Shown: positions 36,019-44,349 of the stretch, in pieces
How the letters are laid out: the number at the start of each line of letters is the position of its first letter
Numbering within the stretch: position 1 is the stretch's first letter
Assembly: GCF_009768975.1 (NCBI RefSeq)
Contig: NZ_CP035733.1
Span: 1,736,001-1,800,000, forward strand
DNA: 64,000 nucleotides
Source: Sphingorhabdus lacus
Lineage (GTDB): Bacteria > Pseudomonadota > Alphaproteobacteria > Sphingomonadales > Sphingomonadaceae
Reading direction: 5' to 3'
Made by a program: the position numbers and the translations under genes
Notes under the pieces: model-generated
Databases searched by the model: none
Told to the model about the DNA's origin: nothing
The model's input: only the letters and a program-made list of their open reading frames with translations

Positions 36019-37176
36019 TCATCGTAGCCCCAAACCCTTTGCAATTATGCCCCTAAGAACCTCCGGAGTGCCGCCGCGCAGTGAAAAGCTGGGTGATGCA
36101 ACAAGCACATGAGTCAACATCCGTTCCAAGGTTCCACGTTCAAGCAAATCGGCATCGACAGACGACTGGATCATTCTGGGCATGGCCTGTTCAAAGGCGT
36201 TACCAAGATCCTTTACGATCGACGCTTCGATCACTGGGTCTTCGCCTGCAGCAAGTTTGGCGGCAGTCGACATCGACATCTGGCGTAACGTCCAGATTTC
36301 GGCTGCTAGTCTACCGGTCAATCCGGCTAACGGTTCGGGCGGATCAGCGCCGATCGCATCGACCAGTTGTACAAATAGCATATAGGTTGAAAGGTATCTT
36401 TCTGGTCCGGAGCGCTCATAAGCCAGTTCAGCCATCGCCTGCTTCCAACCTTCGCCCTCGGCACCCACGAGCGAGTCGAGAGGGATCAGTACGTCATCGA
36501 AAAATACTTCGTTGAAATGATGCTCGCCCGTCATGTCGATTATAGGCCGTATGGTAACACCCGGCAGGTCAAGATCGATCATCAGCTGCGATAGACCAGC
36601 CTGACGCTCCGACGCGGGATCGGTCCGCACCAAGGTCAACATCGCCTGACATTCATGGGCGTTACTGGTCCAGATCTTTTGCCCGTTGAGCACCCATCCA
36701 TCGGGTGTCCGGCGCGCTTGACTGCGAACGCTCGCCAGATCTGAACCGGCGTTCGGCTCAGACAAACCGATACAGGCAAAGACCTCACCACGAGCCATTC
36801 CAGGCAGGTATTTCTCGCGCAGAAGCTCATTACCGTAACGCAACAGCAGTGGCCCGGTCTGGCGATCGGCGATCCAGTGGCACCCGCAAGGTGCACCGTG
36901 GGCCAGAAGCTCTTCGAGCACCACATAGCGTTCAAGCACCGAACGTTCCTGTCCGCCATATTGCCGTGGCCATGTCAATCCGAGCAGTCCCGCATCGCCC
37001 AGCGCGCGCGAGAATCCTGCATCGCATTTGAGCCACGGATTGCATCGCTCTTCCGGCGTCCAGCGATGGTCGTGTTGGCGTATGATCTCGCGCACCTGCT
37101 CACGAAGACATGTGACATCGCCGGGGGGATCAAATGCTCGGATCGGAAAAATCTGCATCGTTACGCTGTCACCCAT
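36019..37176 (-). CDS. Acyl-CoA dehydrogenase, long subunit of a pair
   Basis: A full-size acyl-CoA dehydrogenase of about 385 residues. FACIGLSEPNAGSDLASVR is the substrate and FAD loop, and DGWVLNGQKIWTSNA follows it. The C-terminus is SFSLRGGTPEVLRGIIAKGLGLR. The open frame begins at a GTG (37233); the ATG at 37176 is chosen as the first Met with a plausible body, but no strong ribosome site separates it from the GTG or from ATG 37158. It is divergent from the NMO-thiolase pair, with an operator copy at 37256-37274 in between. Confidence 0.85.
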   Translation of the reverse strand: MGDSVTMQIFPIRAFDPPGDVTCLREQVREIIRQHDHRWTPEERCNPWLKCDAGFSRALGDAGLLGLTWPRQYGGQERSVLERYVVLEELLAHGAPCGCHWIADRQTGPLLLRYGNELLREKYLPGMARGEVFACIGLSEPNAGSDLASVRSQARRTPDGWVLNGQKIWTSNAHECQAMLTLVRTDPASERQAGLSQLMIDLDLPGVTIRPIIDMTGEHHFNEVFFDDVLIPLDSLVGAEGEGWKQAMAELAYERSGPERYLSTYMLFVQLVDAIGADPPEPLAGLTGRLAAEIWTLRQMSMSTAAKLAAGEDPVIEASIVKDLGNAFEQAMPRMIQSSVDADLLERGTLERMLTHVLVASPSFSLRGGTPEVLRGIIAKGLGLR

Positions 37177-37255
37177 TCTTGTCGGATCAGGATTTCGCGC
37201 ATGCCCGATCACCGTCTCAGCTCTCTCTTCCACGAACGACAGTGCTTGACAAGAA

Positions 37256-37274
37256 AAACTTACCCGTTAGTTTT
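37256..37274 (+). promoter_or_regulatory. Operator copy c (AAACTTACCCGTTAGTTTT)
   Basis: This copy is preceded by a perfect TTGACA (37246-37251) 4 nt upstream on the plus strand, directing transcription to the NMO-thiolase unit. It also lies 80 bp from the divergent acyl-CoA dehydrogenase start. Confidence 0.78.
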
Positions 37275-37362
37275 ATTGACTATTGATGGCGGCTGCGAAT
37301 TGGCAACCGCGGCCGATCGATCGCATCAAAGCCCAACCCGTCTAGAGGAGTGAAATTTCCTG

Positions 37363-38343
37363 ATGGCTCTGCGTACGCGAATTACCGAGCGGCTCGGGAT
37401 CGAGCACCCAATAGTTCAGGGCGGAATGATGAATGTCGGTTATGCCGAGCTTGCATCAGCGGTTTCGAACGCTGGCGGATTGGGCATCATCACCGCGCTA
37501 ACCCAACCCTCTCCCCAGGCGCTTCGCGAGGAAATCGAACGCACGAAAGCGATGACCACGAAACCATTCGGCGTGAACATGACGATCTTCCCGACCGTCA
37601 ACTCCCCCGACTACAAAGCTTACGCGCAGGCGATCATCGACGGCGGGATTACCATCGTCGAGACAGCCGGCACCCAAGCGGTTCGCGAAATCTGGGAGAT
37701 GCTCCGTCCGCACGGAGTGACAATTCTCCACAAATGCACGGCGGTTCGTCATGCTCTATCTGCAGAGAAAGCCGGATGCGACATTATTTCGATCGACGGC
37801 TTCGAATGCGCCGGGCACCCCGGCGAAGACGACATTCCAGGCTTGGTCCTGATTCCGGCTGCAGCTGACAGGGTGAAAATCCCGATGCTTGCATCCGGCG
37901 GCTTCGGGGATGGCCGCGGTCTTGCCGCCGCTTTGGCGCTAGGTGCAGACGGTATCAATATGGGAACGCGCTTCTGCGCAACGCAAGAAGCGCCGATCCA
38001 CGACAATGTAAAGCAGGCCTATCTCGACAACGACGAACGGGGCAGCTTTCTGATTTTCCGCGCGTTCAAGAACACCGCGAGGGTAGGAAAAAGTGCGGTA
38101 TCGGAAGAAGTTGTCCGCCGGCTTTCGAGCCCAGATGCCGTGTTCGAAGACGTGCGCGAACTGGTTTCCGGAGTGGCAGGCAAGGAACTGCTAAAATCTG
38201 GTGATCTTTCGCAAGGGGTTTTCTGGGCGGGTATGGTCCAGGGTCTTATTCACGACATTCCCACCTGCCAGGAGCTCGTAAACCGAATTGTTGCCGATGC
38301 CGAAAACATCATCCGCATTCGGCTTACTGGCATGTTAGGCTGA
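37363..38343 (+). CDS. Nitronate monooxygenase-family flavoprotein (IpdC-like context)
   Basis: A 326-residue FMN TIM-barrel protein of the nitronate monooxygenase / 2-nitropropane dioxygenase family. It has HPIVQGGMMN at the N-terminus, GIITALTQPSP, DGFECAGHPGEDD (the His loop) and LASGGFGDGRGLAAALALGADGINMGTRF for phosphate binding. Many members are not nitronate enzymes: the steroid enzyme IpdC belongs here and acts on a CoA-linked ring compound. It starts behind an operator and is 19 nt upstream of a thiolase, which favours an IpdC-like CoA role over nitronate oxidation. Confidence 0.85.
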   Translation: MALRTRITERLGIEHPIVQGGMMNVGYAELASAVSNAGGLGIITALTQPSPQALREEIERTKAMTTKPFGVNMTIFPTVNSPDYKAYAQAIIDGGITIVETAGTQAVREIWEMLRPHGVTILHKCTAVRHALSAEKAGCDIISIDGFECAGHPGEDDIPGLVLIPAAADRVKIPMLASGGFGDGRGLAAALALGADGINMGTRFCATQEAPIHDNVKQAYLDNDERGSFLIFRAFKNTARVGKSAVSEEVVRRLSSPDAVFEDVRELVSGVAGKELLKSGDLSQGVFWAGMVQGLIHDIPTCQELVNRIVADAENIIRIRLTGMLG

Positions 38344-38362
38344 CAAACAAAGGAGTTTAACG

Positions 38363-39616
38363 ATGCGCGAAGCATATATAATCGACACCTGCCGCACACC
38401 CCGCGGGATTGGCAAGCCAGGCAAAGGGGCACTATCCCACATGCATCCACAGAATGTTGGTGCAACTGTCCTGAAGGCACTCAAGGAACGCAACAATCTC
38501 GACACCTCAACTGTCGACGACATCATCTGGTCGACCAGCACACAGGAGGGCAAGCAGGCTGCCGACTTGGGTAGGATGGCAGCACTCGTTGCGGGATATG
38601 ATGTGAGAGCGTCAGGAACGACACTCGATCGTTTTTGCGGCGGCGGTATAACAGCTGTCAATCTTGCCGCCGGTTCAGTGCTTTCGGGGATGGAAGACTG
38701 CGTAGTTGCTGGCGGCACCGAACTGATGAGCTACCAGCAGATCCTGGCCGCCCAACGTGCCGAATTTGGCATAGAACCACGCGTTATTGGCTCGCACAAT
38801 GAAGTGCTAGATGCGCTGCATCCCCAATCCAACCAGGGTGTTTGCGCCGATGCGATCGCAGCGATAGAAGGAATTGGCCGGGAGGATCTCGACGCGCTGG
38901 CACTGGAAAGTCAGCGCCGGGCAGATCGCGCGATCCGCGAAGGGCGATTCGACCGATCGGTGGTGCCGGTATATAACCCCGACGGTTCGCTTGCTCTCGA
39001 TCATGAGGAGTTTCCGCGTCCTGAAACCACTGCCGAAGGCCTATCTTCGCTCAAACCTTCGTTCCAAGTCGTTGCTGATGTCGATCTTGGCAACGGTCGG
39101 ACCTGGCGCAAGCAGATTCAGCGGGTTTACAGCGATCTCCAGTTCGAGGCTGTACACCATCCCGGCAACAGCTCGGGCGTGGTCGATGGTGCAGGTGCGA
39201 TCCTGCTGACCAGCAAAGACTATGCCGAGAAGCATGGCCTAAAGCCGCGTGCGCGGATCGTAGCCTATGCCAATCTTGGCGATTGCCCCACTCTGATGCT
39301 CAATGCGCCAGTGCCAGCAGCCAGAAAAGTGCTGCAAAAGGCCGGCCTGACAGTCGACGATATCGACCTGTGGGAGATAAACGAAGCTTTTGCGGTGGTG
39401 GCTGAAAAGTTCATTCGCGACCTCAAGCTCGACCGCGAAAAAGTGAACGTCAACGGCGGCTCAATCGCGCTAGGGCATCCCATCGGAGCAACAGGTGCGA
39501 TGTTGATTGGTACAATATTGGACGAATTGGAACGCACCGATGGCCGCTATGGCCTGGTCACAATGTGCGCGGGCGGCGGCATGGCACCGGCGATCATCAT
39601 AGAACGGCTGACTTAG
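38363..39616 (+). CDS. Thiolase (acetyl-CoA acetyltransferase family)
   Basis: A 417-residue degradative thiolase. The nucleophilic cysteine is C92 in TTLDRFCGGGI, the histidine is in NEAFAVVAEK, and the second cysteine lies in VTMCAGGGMAPAIIIER. Such enzymes cleave 3-oxoacyl-CoA to a shortened acyl-CoA and acetyl-CoA (or propionyl-CoA). It has a GGAG ribosome site (AAAGGAGTTTAACG) and follows the NMO gene, resembling the ipdC-fadA6 neighbourhood of steroid-degrading actinobacteria. Confidence 0.93.
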   Translation: MREAYIIDTCRTPRGIGKPGKGALSHMHPQNVGATVLKALKERNNLDTSTVDDIIWSTSTQEGKQAADLGRMAALVAGYDVRASGTTLDRFCGGGITAVNLAAGSVLSGMEDCVVAGGTELMSYQQILAAQRAEFGIEPRVIGSHNEVLDALHPQSNQGVCADAIAAIEGIGREDLDALALESQRRADRAIREGRFDRSVVPVYNPDGSLALDHEEFPRPETTAEGLSSLKPSFQVVADVDLGNGRTWRKQIQRVYSDLQFEAVHHPGNSSGVVDGAGAILLTSKDYAEKHGLKPRARIVAYANLGDCPTLMLNAPVPAARKVLQKAGLTVDDIDLWEINEAFAVVAEKFIRDLKLDREKVNVNGGSIALGHPIGATGAMLIGTILDELERTDGRYGLVTMCAGGGMAPAIIIERLT

Positions 39617-39632
39617 GGTCGTTTCAGATCGC

Positions 39633-39647
39633 GCCTAGTGCCTAGGC
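39633..39647. terminator. Small hairpin between convergent thiolase and ferredoxin reductase genes
   Basis: GCCTAG-TGC-CTAGGC forms a 6-bp stem. It begins 17 nt after the thiolase stop and includes the stop codon of the convergent gene. No T-run, so termination is weakly supported. Confidence 0.3.
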
Positions 39648-40861
39648 AGATCCTTCAGTGGAAGGCTCGTGTTGGCTAGGTCTTCAGGCGCGATCATTGC
39701 TCCTTCCTCAATCAGTTTGCGGGCCTGGACATAATCCCTAGTCGCGTTGATCGCATCGACAGCGATCAGGCGCCCTGCCTTAAGGTAGAGTACCGAAAAA
39801 CTGCGCGCTGCACGATCGCCGCGCAGGATCGCAGTGTCATACCCTGACGAAATCCCGACGGTCTGTAGCTTCAGATCATACTGGTTGGACCAGAACCATG
39901 GTGTTGCGGCATAGGATTGTGCATCACCCAGGATAGCCTTTACTGCGCATGCGGCCTGATCATTGGCATTCTGGACGCTTTCGACCCGCAGCACTGCACC
40001 GCCAGCAAAGCGGTTGGCCTGTGCGGCGCAATCGCCGATGGCGTAGATGTTATCGTCGCTGGTGCGGCAGAAGGCATCGACCTCCACACCATTTCCACCT
40101 TTGATTCCCGCAGCGAGCAAAGGCTCCACCGAAGGGACAATTCCGATTCCAACAATCACCATCTGGCATTCGATCAGGCTGCCATCAGCGAGACGCACTC
40201 CGCTCACCCGCTCCAAACCATCAACCGAACGCAAGGCAGCTGACGTCCTGAGATCAACACCTTGCGCGCGGTGCTCGGCTTCGTAGAATGACGAAACATC
40301 CTCGCCAGCCACCCTAGCGAGTACTCGCGGCAAAGCCTCTAGGAGCGTTACCTCCTTGCCAAGCTTCCGGAGCACGGCTGCGGCCTCGAGCCCAATGTAG
40401 CCGCCACCCACGATCACCGCGCGACTTACATGAGAAAGTCGGCCCAGGATCGCATCGGCATCGGCCCGCGTTCTAACGACGTGAACCCCCTCTAAATCCG
40501 TGCCGGGGCAAGCCAGCCAGCGAGGCTCTCCGCCAGTTGCCCAGATTAGTTTACCATATCCCATACTGCTGCCATCGTGCATGGTTACTTGCCGCGCTGT
40601 TGGTTGGACTGCGGTCACCTCAAGTCCAAGGAGCAATGCAATACCTTTTTCCTGCCAGAAGGCGGCAGGGCGGATCAGCAGACGCTCCCATTCCTTTTCG
40701 CCAAGCAGATATTCCTTGGAAAGAGGAGGTCGTTCATAGGGCAGCTCGTTCTCGCGCCCGACAATGGCGACGGTACCAGCAAAACCTTGCTGCCGAAGCT
40801 GGATCGCCGCATAGGCGCCACCCTGGCCACCTCCCACGATCAAAACATCAAAATGCGGCAT
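39635..40861 (-). CDS. NAD(P)H-dependent ferredoxin reductase (P450 redox partner type)
   Basis: A 408-residue FAD enzyme of the putidaredoxin/rubredoxin reductase type. It has the FAD motif VLIVGGGQGGAYAAIQLRQ at the N-terminus, ENELPYERPPLSKEYL, the NAD motif VIVGGGYIGLEAAAVL and the FAD motif NIYAIGDCA. It passes electrons from NAD(P)H to a small iron-sulfur carrier. The ATG at 40861 has a perfect AGGAGGAA site; the upstream open frame is ignored. It is the last gene of the CoA transferase-ferredoxin-VTT-reductase unit and should serve the P450s of the cluster. Confidence 0.92.
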   Translation of the reverse strand: MPHFDVLIVGGGQGGAYAAIQLRQQGFAGTVAIVGRENELPYERPPLSKEYLLGEKEWERLLIRPAAFWQEKGIALLLGLEVTAVQPTARQVTMHDGSSMGYGKLIWATGGEPRWLACPGTDLEGVHVVRTRADADAILGRLSHVSRAVIVGGGYIGLEAAAVLRKLGKEVTLLEALPRVLARVAGEDVSSFYEAEHRAQGVDLRTSAALRSVDGLERVSGVRLADGSLIECQMVIVGIGIVPSVEPLLAAGIKGGNGVEVDAFCRTSDDNIYAIGDCAAQANRFAGGAVLRVESVQNANDQAACAVKAILGDAQSYAATPWFWSNQYDLKLQTVGISSGYDTAILRGDRAARSFSVLYLKAGRLIAVDAINATRDYVQARKLIEEGAMIAPEDLANTSLPLKDLPRH

Positions 40862-40919
40862 GTTCCTCCTCAAATTTGCCAAGGCTCGGTTTGAAATTAG
40901 GGTCTCATAGCGCCCGTAG

Positions 40920-41600
40920 CTATGAATTTTGCTTTGCGTGCCAGCGACGGAATCCAAGCCATGCAATCAGCGGAAGGAAAACGCTGCCGGTTATGGCGAG
41001 CAATCCGGATTGGTCGGCAAGAGCAGCAGAGCCGATAGCAGCAAAGACCATTGCAACCGAAAGGTTGGCAAGCCCTGTGATGATCACGAATTGTCCGAGT
41101 CTCATTCCAGCCATCCCGGATGCAATAGTCGCGAGTTCGGCAAAAACCGGCACCGGCCTGGAGAAGATCAGCACAAGCGGTCCCATACCAGTTGTAAAAC
41201 GGTGTGCCCGGATAAGTTCCTGCTCGCCGAGCAGTTTGAGCGCGAGCGGCCGCGCCGCCAGAACTCCAACGGTATAACCTAACAGGCTGGCTACCATCAG
41301 GCCGACCCAGATCACCACCGAACCCAGCGCGAATCCGAAGATCGCGCCAGCAAGCGTATTAGTCACTCCATTGGGAACCGGCAGGAATATGTCTAGAGCT
41401 AGGGCCAGAATGATTGCCCCTGCTACCAGCAGAGGACTGGTCTGCGCGGACTCGACAGCGAGGTTCGCAATCCGCTCGATCTCGGCCGCAAAATAGACAG
41501 GCCCAACCAGGACCACTGCCCCAAGGATCAAGAGGGCCGTCCAGCGCAATCCACTATCCCAGGCCGTCCGTCGAGACCTCACCGGTTGGTCGTGCTGCAT
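40920..41600 (-). CDS. VTT (DedA/TVP38) family membrane protein
   Basis: A 226-residue integral membrane protein with the VTT pattern. It has LDIFLPVPNGVTNTLAGAIFG, a re-entrant-type hydrophobic region, and a second SRPVPVFAELATIASGMAGM region. Members are linked to lipid scrambling and membrane homeostasis; none is a known redox component. It lies between the ferredoxin and ferredoxin reductase genes, so its presence in the P450 electron-transfer unit is unusual. It may help membranes tolerate a hydrophobic substrate, which is inference. Confidence 0.78.
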   Translation of the reverse strand: MQHDQPVRSRRTAWDSGLRWTALLILGAVVLVGPVYFAAEIERIANLAVESAQTSPLLVAGAIILALALDIFLPVPNGVTNTLAGAIFGFALGSVVIWVGLMVASLLGYTVGVLAARPLALKLLGEQELIRAHRFTTGMGPLVLIFSRPVPVFAELATIASGMAGMRLGQFVIITGLANLSVAMVFAAIGSAALADQSGLLAITGSVFLPLIAWLGFRRWHAKQNS

Positions 41601-41655
41601 TGCTCGCGGCTTTCTCCTGCTTGGCCTTGGACGATCGGAGATCGCAGGCGATAGA

Positions 41656-41979
41656 TTATCGACGCACGCCTGGAAGTTTTATGACAATACCATCCAACTC
41701 GGGTCCAATCTTTACTTGGCACAATAACCGCGAATTGTCCGCTCTTTGATCTTCGACCAGTTCGAGCATGGCGTCTTCAGTTTCGTTCATCTCCGTCAAG
41801 CGGTCGAAGAACGCGCCATCGATGTAACCATGGCAGGTTGCGCAGGCGCAGACGCCGCCACAATCAGCATCAACTCCTTCGACGCCATGGCGCACTGCCA
41901 CTTCCATGGCAGTTTCGCCCGGATTGGCCGTCACTTCACGTCGCGTTCCGTCTGGTTCGAAAAAGACGATTGTCGTCAT
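41656..41979 (-). CDS. Adrenodoxin/putidaredoxin-type [2Fe-2S] ferredoxin
   Basis: A 107-residue ferredoxin with the C-x5-C-x2-C...C ligand set at C40, C46, C49 and C87 (DCGGVCACATC and RLLCQ), plus an extra C44. It has the VEGVDADCGG loop of the vertebrate-type class that serves bacterial P450s. It is co-directional with the CoA transferase upstream and the VTT and reductase genes downstream, and probably transfers electrons from the reductase to one or both P450s. Confidence 0.93.
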   Translation of the reverse strand: MTTIVFFEPDGTRREVTANPGETAMEVAVRHGVEGVDADCGGVCACATCHGYIDGAFFDRLTEMNETEDAMLELVEDQRADNSRLLCQVKIGPELDGIVIKLPGVRR

Positions 41980-42038
41980 AACTACTACTACCTCTCTTTC
42001 GGCCGCTTATCGAACAGCCTTGACTCTGTCATTAGCGC

Positions 42039-43217
42039 TCAGACCAGGTTCCGTTCGATCAACATTTCGATTTCGTCCTTCGAAAAACCATAGTCATCAA
42101 GCACTTCGCGGCTATGTTTGCCCAGTTCTGGTGCAGTGATATTTTCCCTGGTCGGCGCTCCAGAAAAGCGGATCGGGGTCGGCATCTGCATTATGGTTTC
42201 GGATCCAAAAGACCCTTGCTGGAAAAAGCTTTCCCGTAGGCTCATTGCGCCGCCCATGATATCGTCGGGCGATAAGACCGGCCCAGCCGGAAGTCCGATC
42301 TGCACCAGTTCTTTTATGCAATCGTCAGTGGACTTGTCCTTGGCCCATTCCGACATGACCTCGCTTAACGCATCGCCGTTTACGCCGCGCAGGGCGTCAT
42401 CCGAGAATCGGGGATCTTCGACCAATTCGGGCCTCCCGATAAATTTGGCCCAGCGCGCGAATAGTTTGTTACCAAGCACCGACACGACGAACCAGCCATC
42501 CCGTGTTCTGATGATGTCCGAAGGTCCTCCGATGGGTGAGCGATTTCCGGTCGGTCTTCTCGGTGCCTTTCCATAGGCGTGTTCCATCAGGATCGGAGCC
42601 ATGACATTGAGCGCAGTGCCGACCAGCGAGGATTCGACATGCATGCCCTTTCCAGTCCGCTCCCGATTGAACAGCGCAGCCATTGCCGCATAGGCCGACG
42701 AGACGGCCGTGCCGAAATCAACATAGGCGGTTGCCGACTTGTAGGGTTGCCCTGCCTCCCCCGTAAGATAAACCCCGCCGCTTACTACCTGGCCGATACT
42801 GTCGAGCCCCAACGCATCGCGCATCGGTGTATTGGACGGAAAAGTGCTCGAGGTGACCAGGATGATGTCGTCGCGCAGCGCCTTGACCGATTCATAGTCC
42901 AAACCGAAATGCGCGAGCGCACTCGGCGAGAGGTTGGCAACGACCACGTCAGCCTTGGCGATCATGCGATGCAGAACCGCCAGACCTTCAGGCTTGCTGG
43001 TATCAAGGGTCAGAGACCGCTTGCCCCGATTACCGTAAAGGAAAAGCGAGCCTTCACCGCTATCGGTGGCTGGCGCTACATAGCGGTCATCGCCACCGCC
43101 CGGTTTTTCTACACGTACTACGTCAGCGCCCAGGTCCGCCAGCATCCCGGCACACAGCGGCCCGGCAATGTACTTCCCGAAATCGACGACCTTGATACCT
43201 TGCAGAATTCCGGGCAC
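42039..43217 (-). CDS. CaiB/BaiF family (class III) CoA transferase
   Basis: A 392-residue class III CoA transferase that moves CoA between acids. The N-terminal CaiB core is VVDFGKYIAGPLCAGMLADLGADVVRVEKP, and the catalytic aspartate probably lies in the ALGLDSIGQ segment. GMHVESSLVGTALNV and the C-terminal half are intact. It is the first gene of a minus-strand unit with ferredoxin, VTT and reductase, 70 bp from operator copy d. It may recycle CoA between substrate acid and end product, as BaiF does for bile acids. Confidence 0.9.
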   Translation of the reverse strand: MPGILQGIKVVDFGKYIAGPLCAGMLADLGADVVRVEKPGGGDDRYVAPATDSGEGSLFLYGNRGKRSLTLDTSKPEGLAVLHRMIAKADVVVANLSPSALAHFGLDYESVKALRDDIILVTSSTFPSNTPMRDALGLDSIGQVVSGGVYLTGEAGQPYKSATAYVDFGTAVSSAYAAMAALFNRERTGKGMHVESSLVGTALNVMAPILMEHAYGKAPRRPTGNRSPIGGPSDIIRTRDGWFVVSVLGNKLFARWAKFIGRPELVEDPRFSDDALRGVNGDALSEVMSEWAKDKSTDDCIKELVQIGLPAGPVLSPDDIMGGAMSLRESFFQQGSFGSETIMQMPTPIRFSGAPTRENITAPELGKHSREVLDDYGFSKDEIEMLIERNLV

Positions 43218-43286
43218 GCTGCTTACTCCTGAAAATCCAAACCCACATCTGTCGCCGCGCGAAAAGGTGACCGCGACCGATATGAA

Positions 43287-43305
43287 AAACTTACTGGTAA
43301 GTTTT
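43287..43305 (-). promoter_or_regulatory. Operator copy d, perfect palindrome (AAACTTACTGGTAAGTTTT)
   Basis: The only copy with perfectly matching arms AAAACTTAC / GTAAGTTTT around a 2-nt centre. On the minus strand TTGACT (43311-43316) precedes it by 6 nt and directs transcription to the CoA transferase-ferredoxin-reductase unit. Confidence 0.8.
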
Positions 43306-43340
43306 CATTAAGTCAACGACGCTCGATTAGCGATGTCATT

Positions 43341-44339
43341 TCAGCTTGTAGAGGACGTAGACAGTTTCGTTTCGCCCGATCCGACCGCCATTCGCAGCAC
43401 ATCGGCGATCCGGTACCCGCCTGTTGTCACGCGGGACTTGGCGAGTTCGCGGGCTACATGGATTTCTTGCGCGCTAACCAACGGGGCATTTTCAGCCTCC
43501 GAACTCGCCATCAGATAGTTTCCCGTATAACCGACTAGCCTGGCCAGATGCAGGCTTTCATCGAGCCATTGTCCAAACTGTTCCTGTGGGGTTCCGGAAT
43601 AAACCGGCCAGCCGAACCTCTCCCGCGGCCAGAGCGTTACGAGCCTGTTTGACCAATATTGCGAGGTCCTGTCTCCCTCAACCTTCCCGTCGGCATTAGG
43701 GATATCGAGTATCTGGTCCCAATAATTGTGCAGATTGGTGGGCTCCCCGCCTTCCGCCTTCCGCACAAAGGCTAGGCTGCCTGCCTCGTCGGTTAACCAG
43801 AAATCGCCGGTCATCTGATGGCCAGCATGCAGGGGCTGCTGAATGTCGCCAATGATGTGGATTAGCCAGCCAATCGCGATCGCCCGGTCACGTGCCGGAG
43901 CATTTCTATCTGCGAGTGAGTCGTAATTGAGATTGAAGGCATAGCTCGCATTGCCGTTGCGAAATGGCCAAAGCCATGTGCGACCAGAAACAACGCGCAG
44001 CTCATAATGCCAGTCGCGATGTTCATATTCGGTGCCATTGATATCGTCGGGCCAGCGCGCCAGCCATTCGAATATCTTGCGCGTACGGTTCCTGCCGGTC
44101 AGCCCGGCCGCCCTTGCCGCCAGTTCGTGATAATGGGGATGGGCAGGCAAAATCTGCTCGAGCTCCGCTATCACGTCAGGGTCATTTGCCGCGAGATCGT
44201 CAAAAGCGATCGCACCGGTCGTCATATGCGTTTCTTCCGACCAGGCGGAGGCAGAGGCGGAGAAGAAGCAGGCCGATAAAACGGCCAGCAATTTGACATG
44301 GATACTCATATTCGCCGTTCTGCCACAAAGCGCACGCAT
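43341..44339 (-). CDS. S1/P1 family zinc nuclease / phospholipase C-like, secreted
   Basis: A 332-residue protein. The signal peptide should end SASA before Trp, so the mature chain begins WSEETH, as in S1/P1 nucleases where the N-terminal Trp and a nearby His bind zinc. Further zinc ligands lie in the EYEHRDWHYE, HIIGDIQQPLH and NLHNYWDQIL segments. Members cut single-stranded nucleic acids or phosphomonoesters and relate to phospholipase C. The ATG at 44339 has an AGGAAGG site and lies 10 nt after the stop of an enoyl-CoA hydratase, so it is coupled to a catabolic gene; an internal ATG (44309) gives a more compact signal. Confidence 0.82.
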   Translation of the reverse strand: MRALCGRTANMSIHVKLLAVLSACFFSASASAWSEETHMTTGAIAFDDLAANDPDVIAELEQILPAHPHYHELAARAAGLTGRNRTRKIFEWLARWPDDINGTEYEHRDWHYELRVVSGRTWLWPFRNGNASYAFNLNYDSLADRNAPARDRAIAIGWLIHIIGDIQQPLHAGHQMTGDFWLTDEAGSLAFVRKAEGGEPTNLHNYWDQILDIPNADGKVEGDRTSQYWSNRLVTLWPRERFGWPVYSGTPQEQFGQWLDESLHLARLVGYTGNYLMASSEAENAPLVSAQEIHVARELAKSRVTTGGYRIADVLRMAVGSGETKLSTSSTS

Positions 44340-44349
44340 GGCAACCTTC

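Noticed and set aside
40862-40966. Longer N-terminus of the ferredoxin reductase
   Set aside because: The ATG at 40861 has an AGGAGGAA site directly before the FAD motif; the extension has no family similarity.
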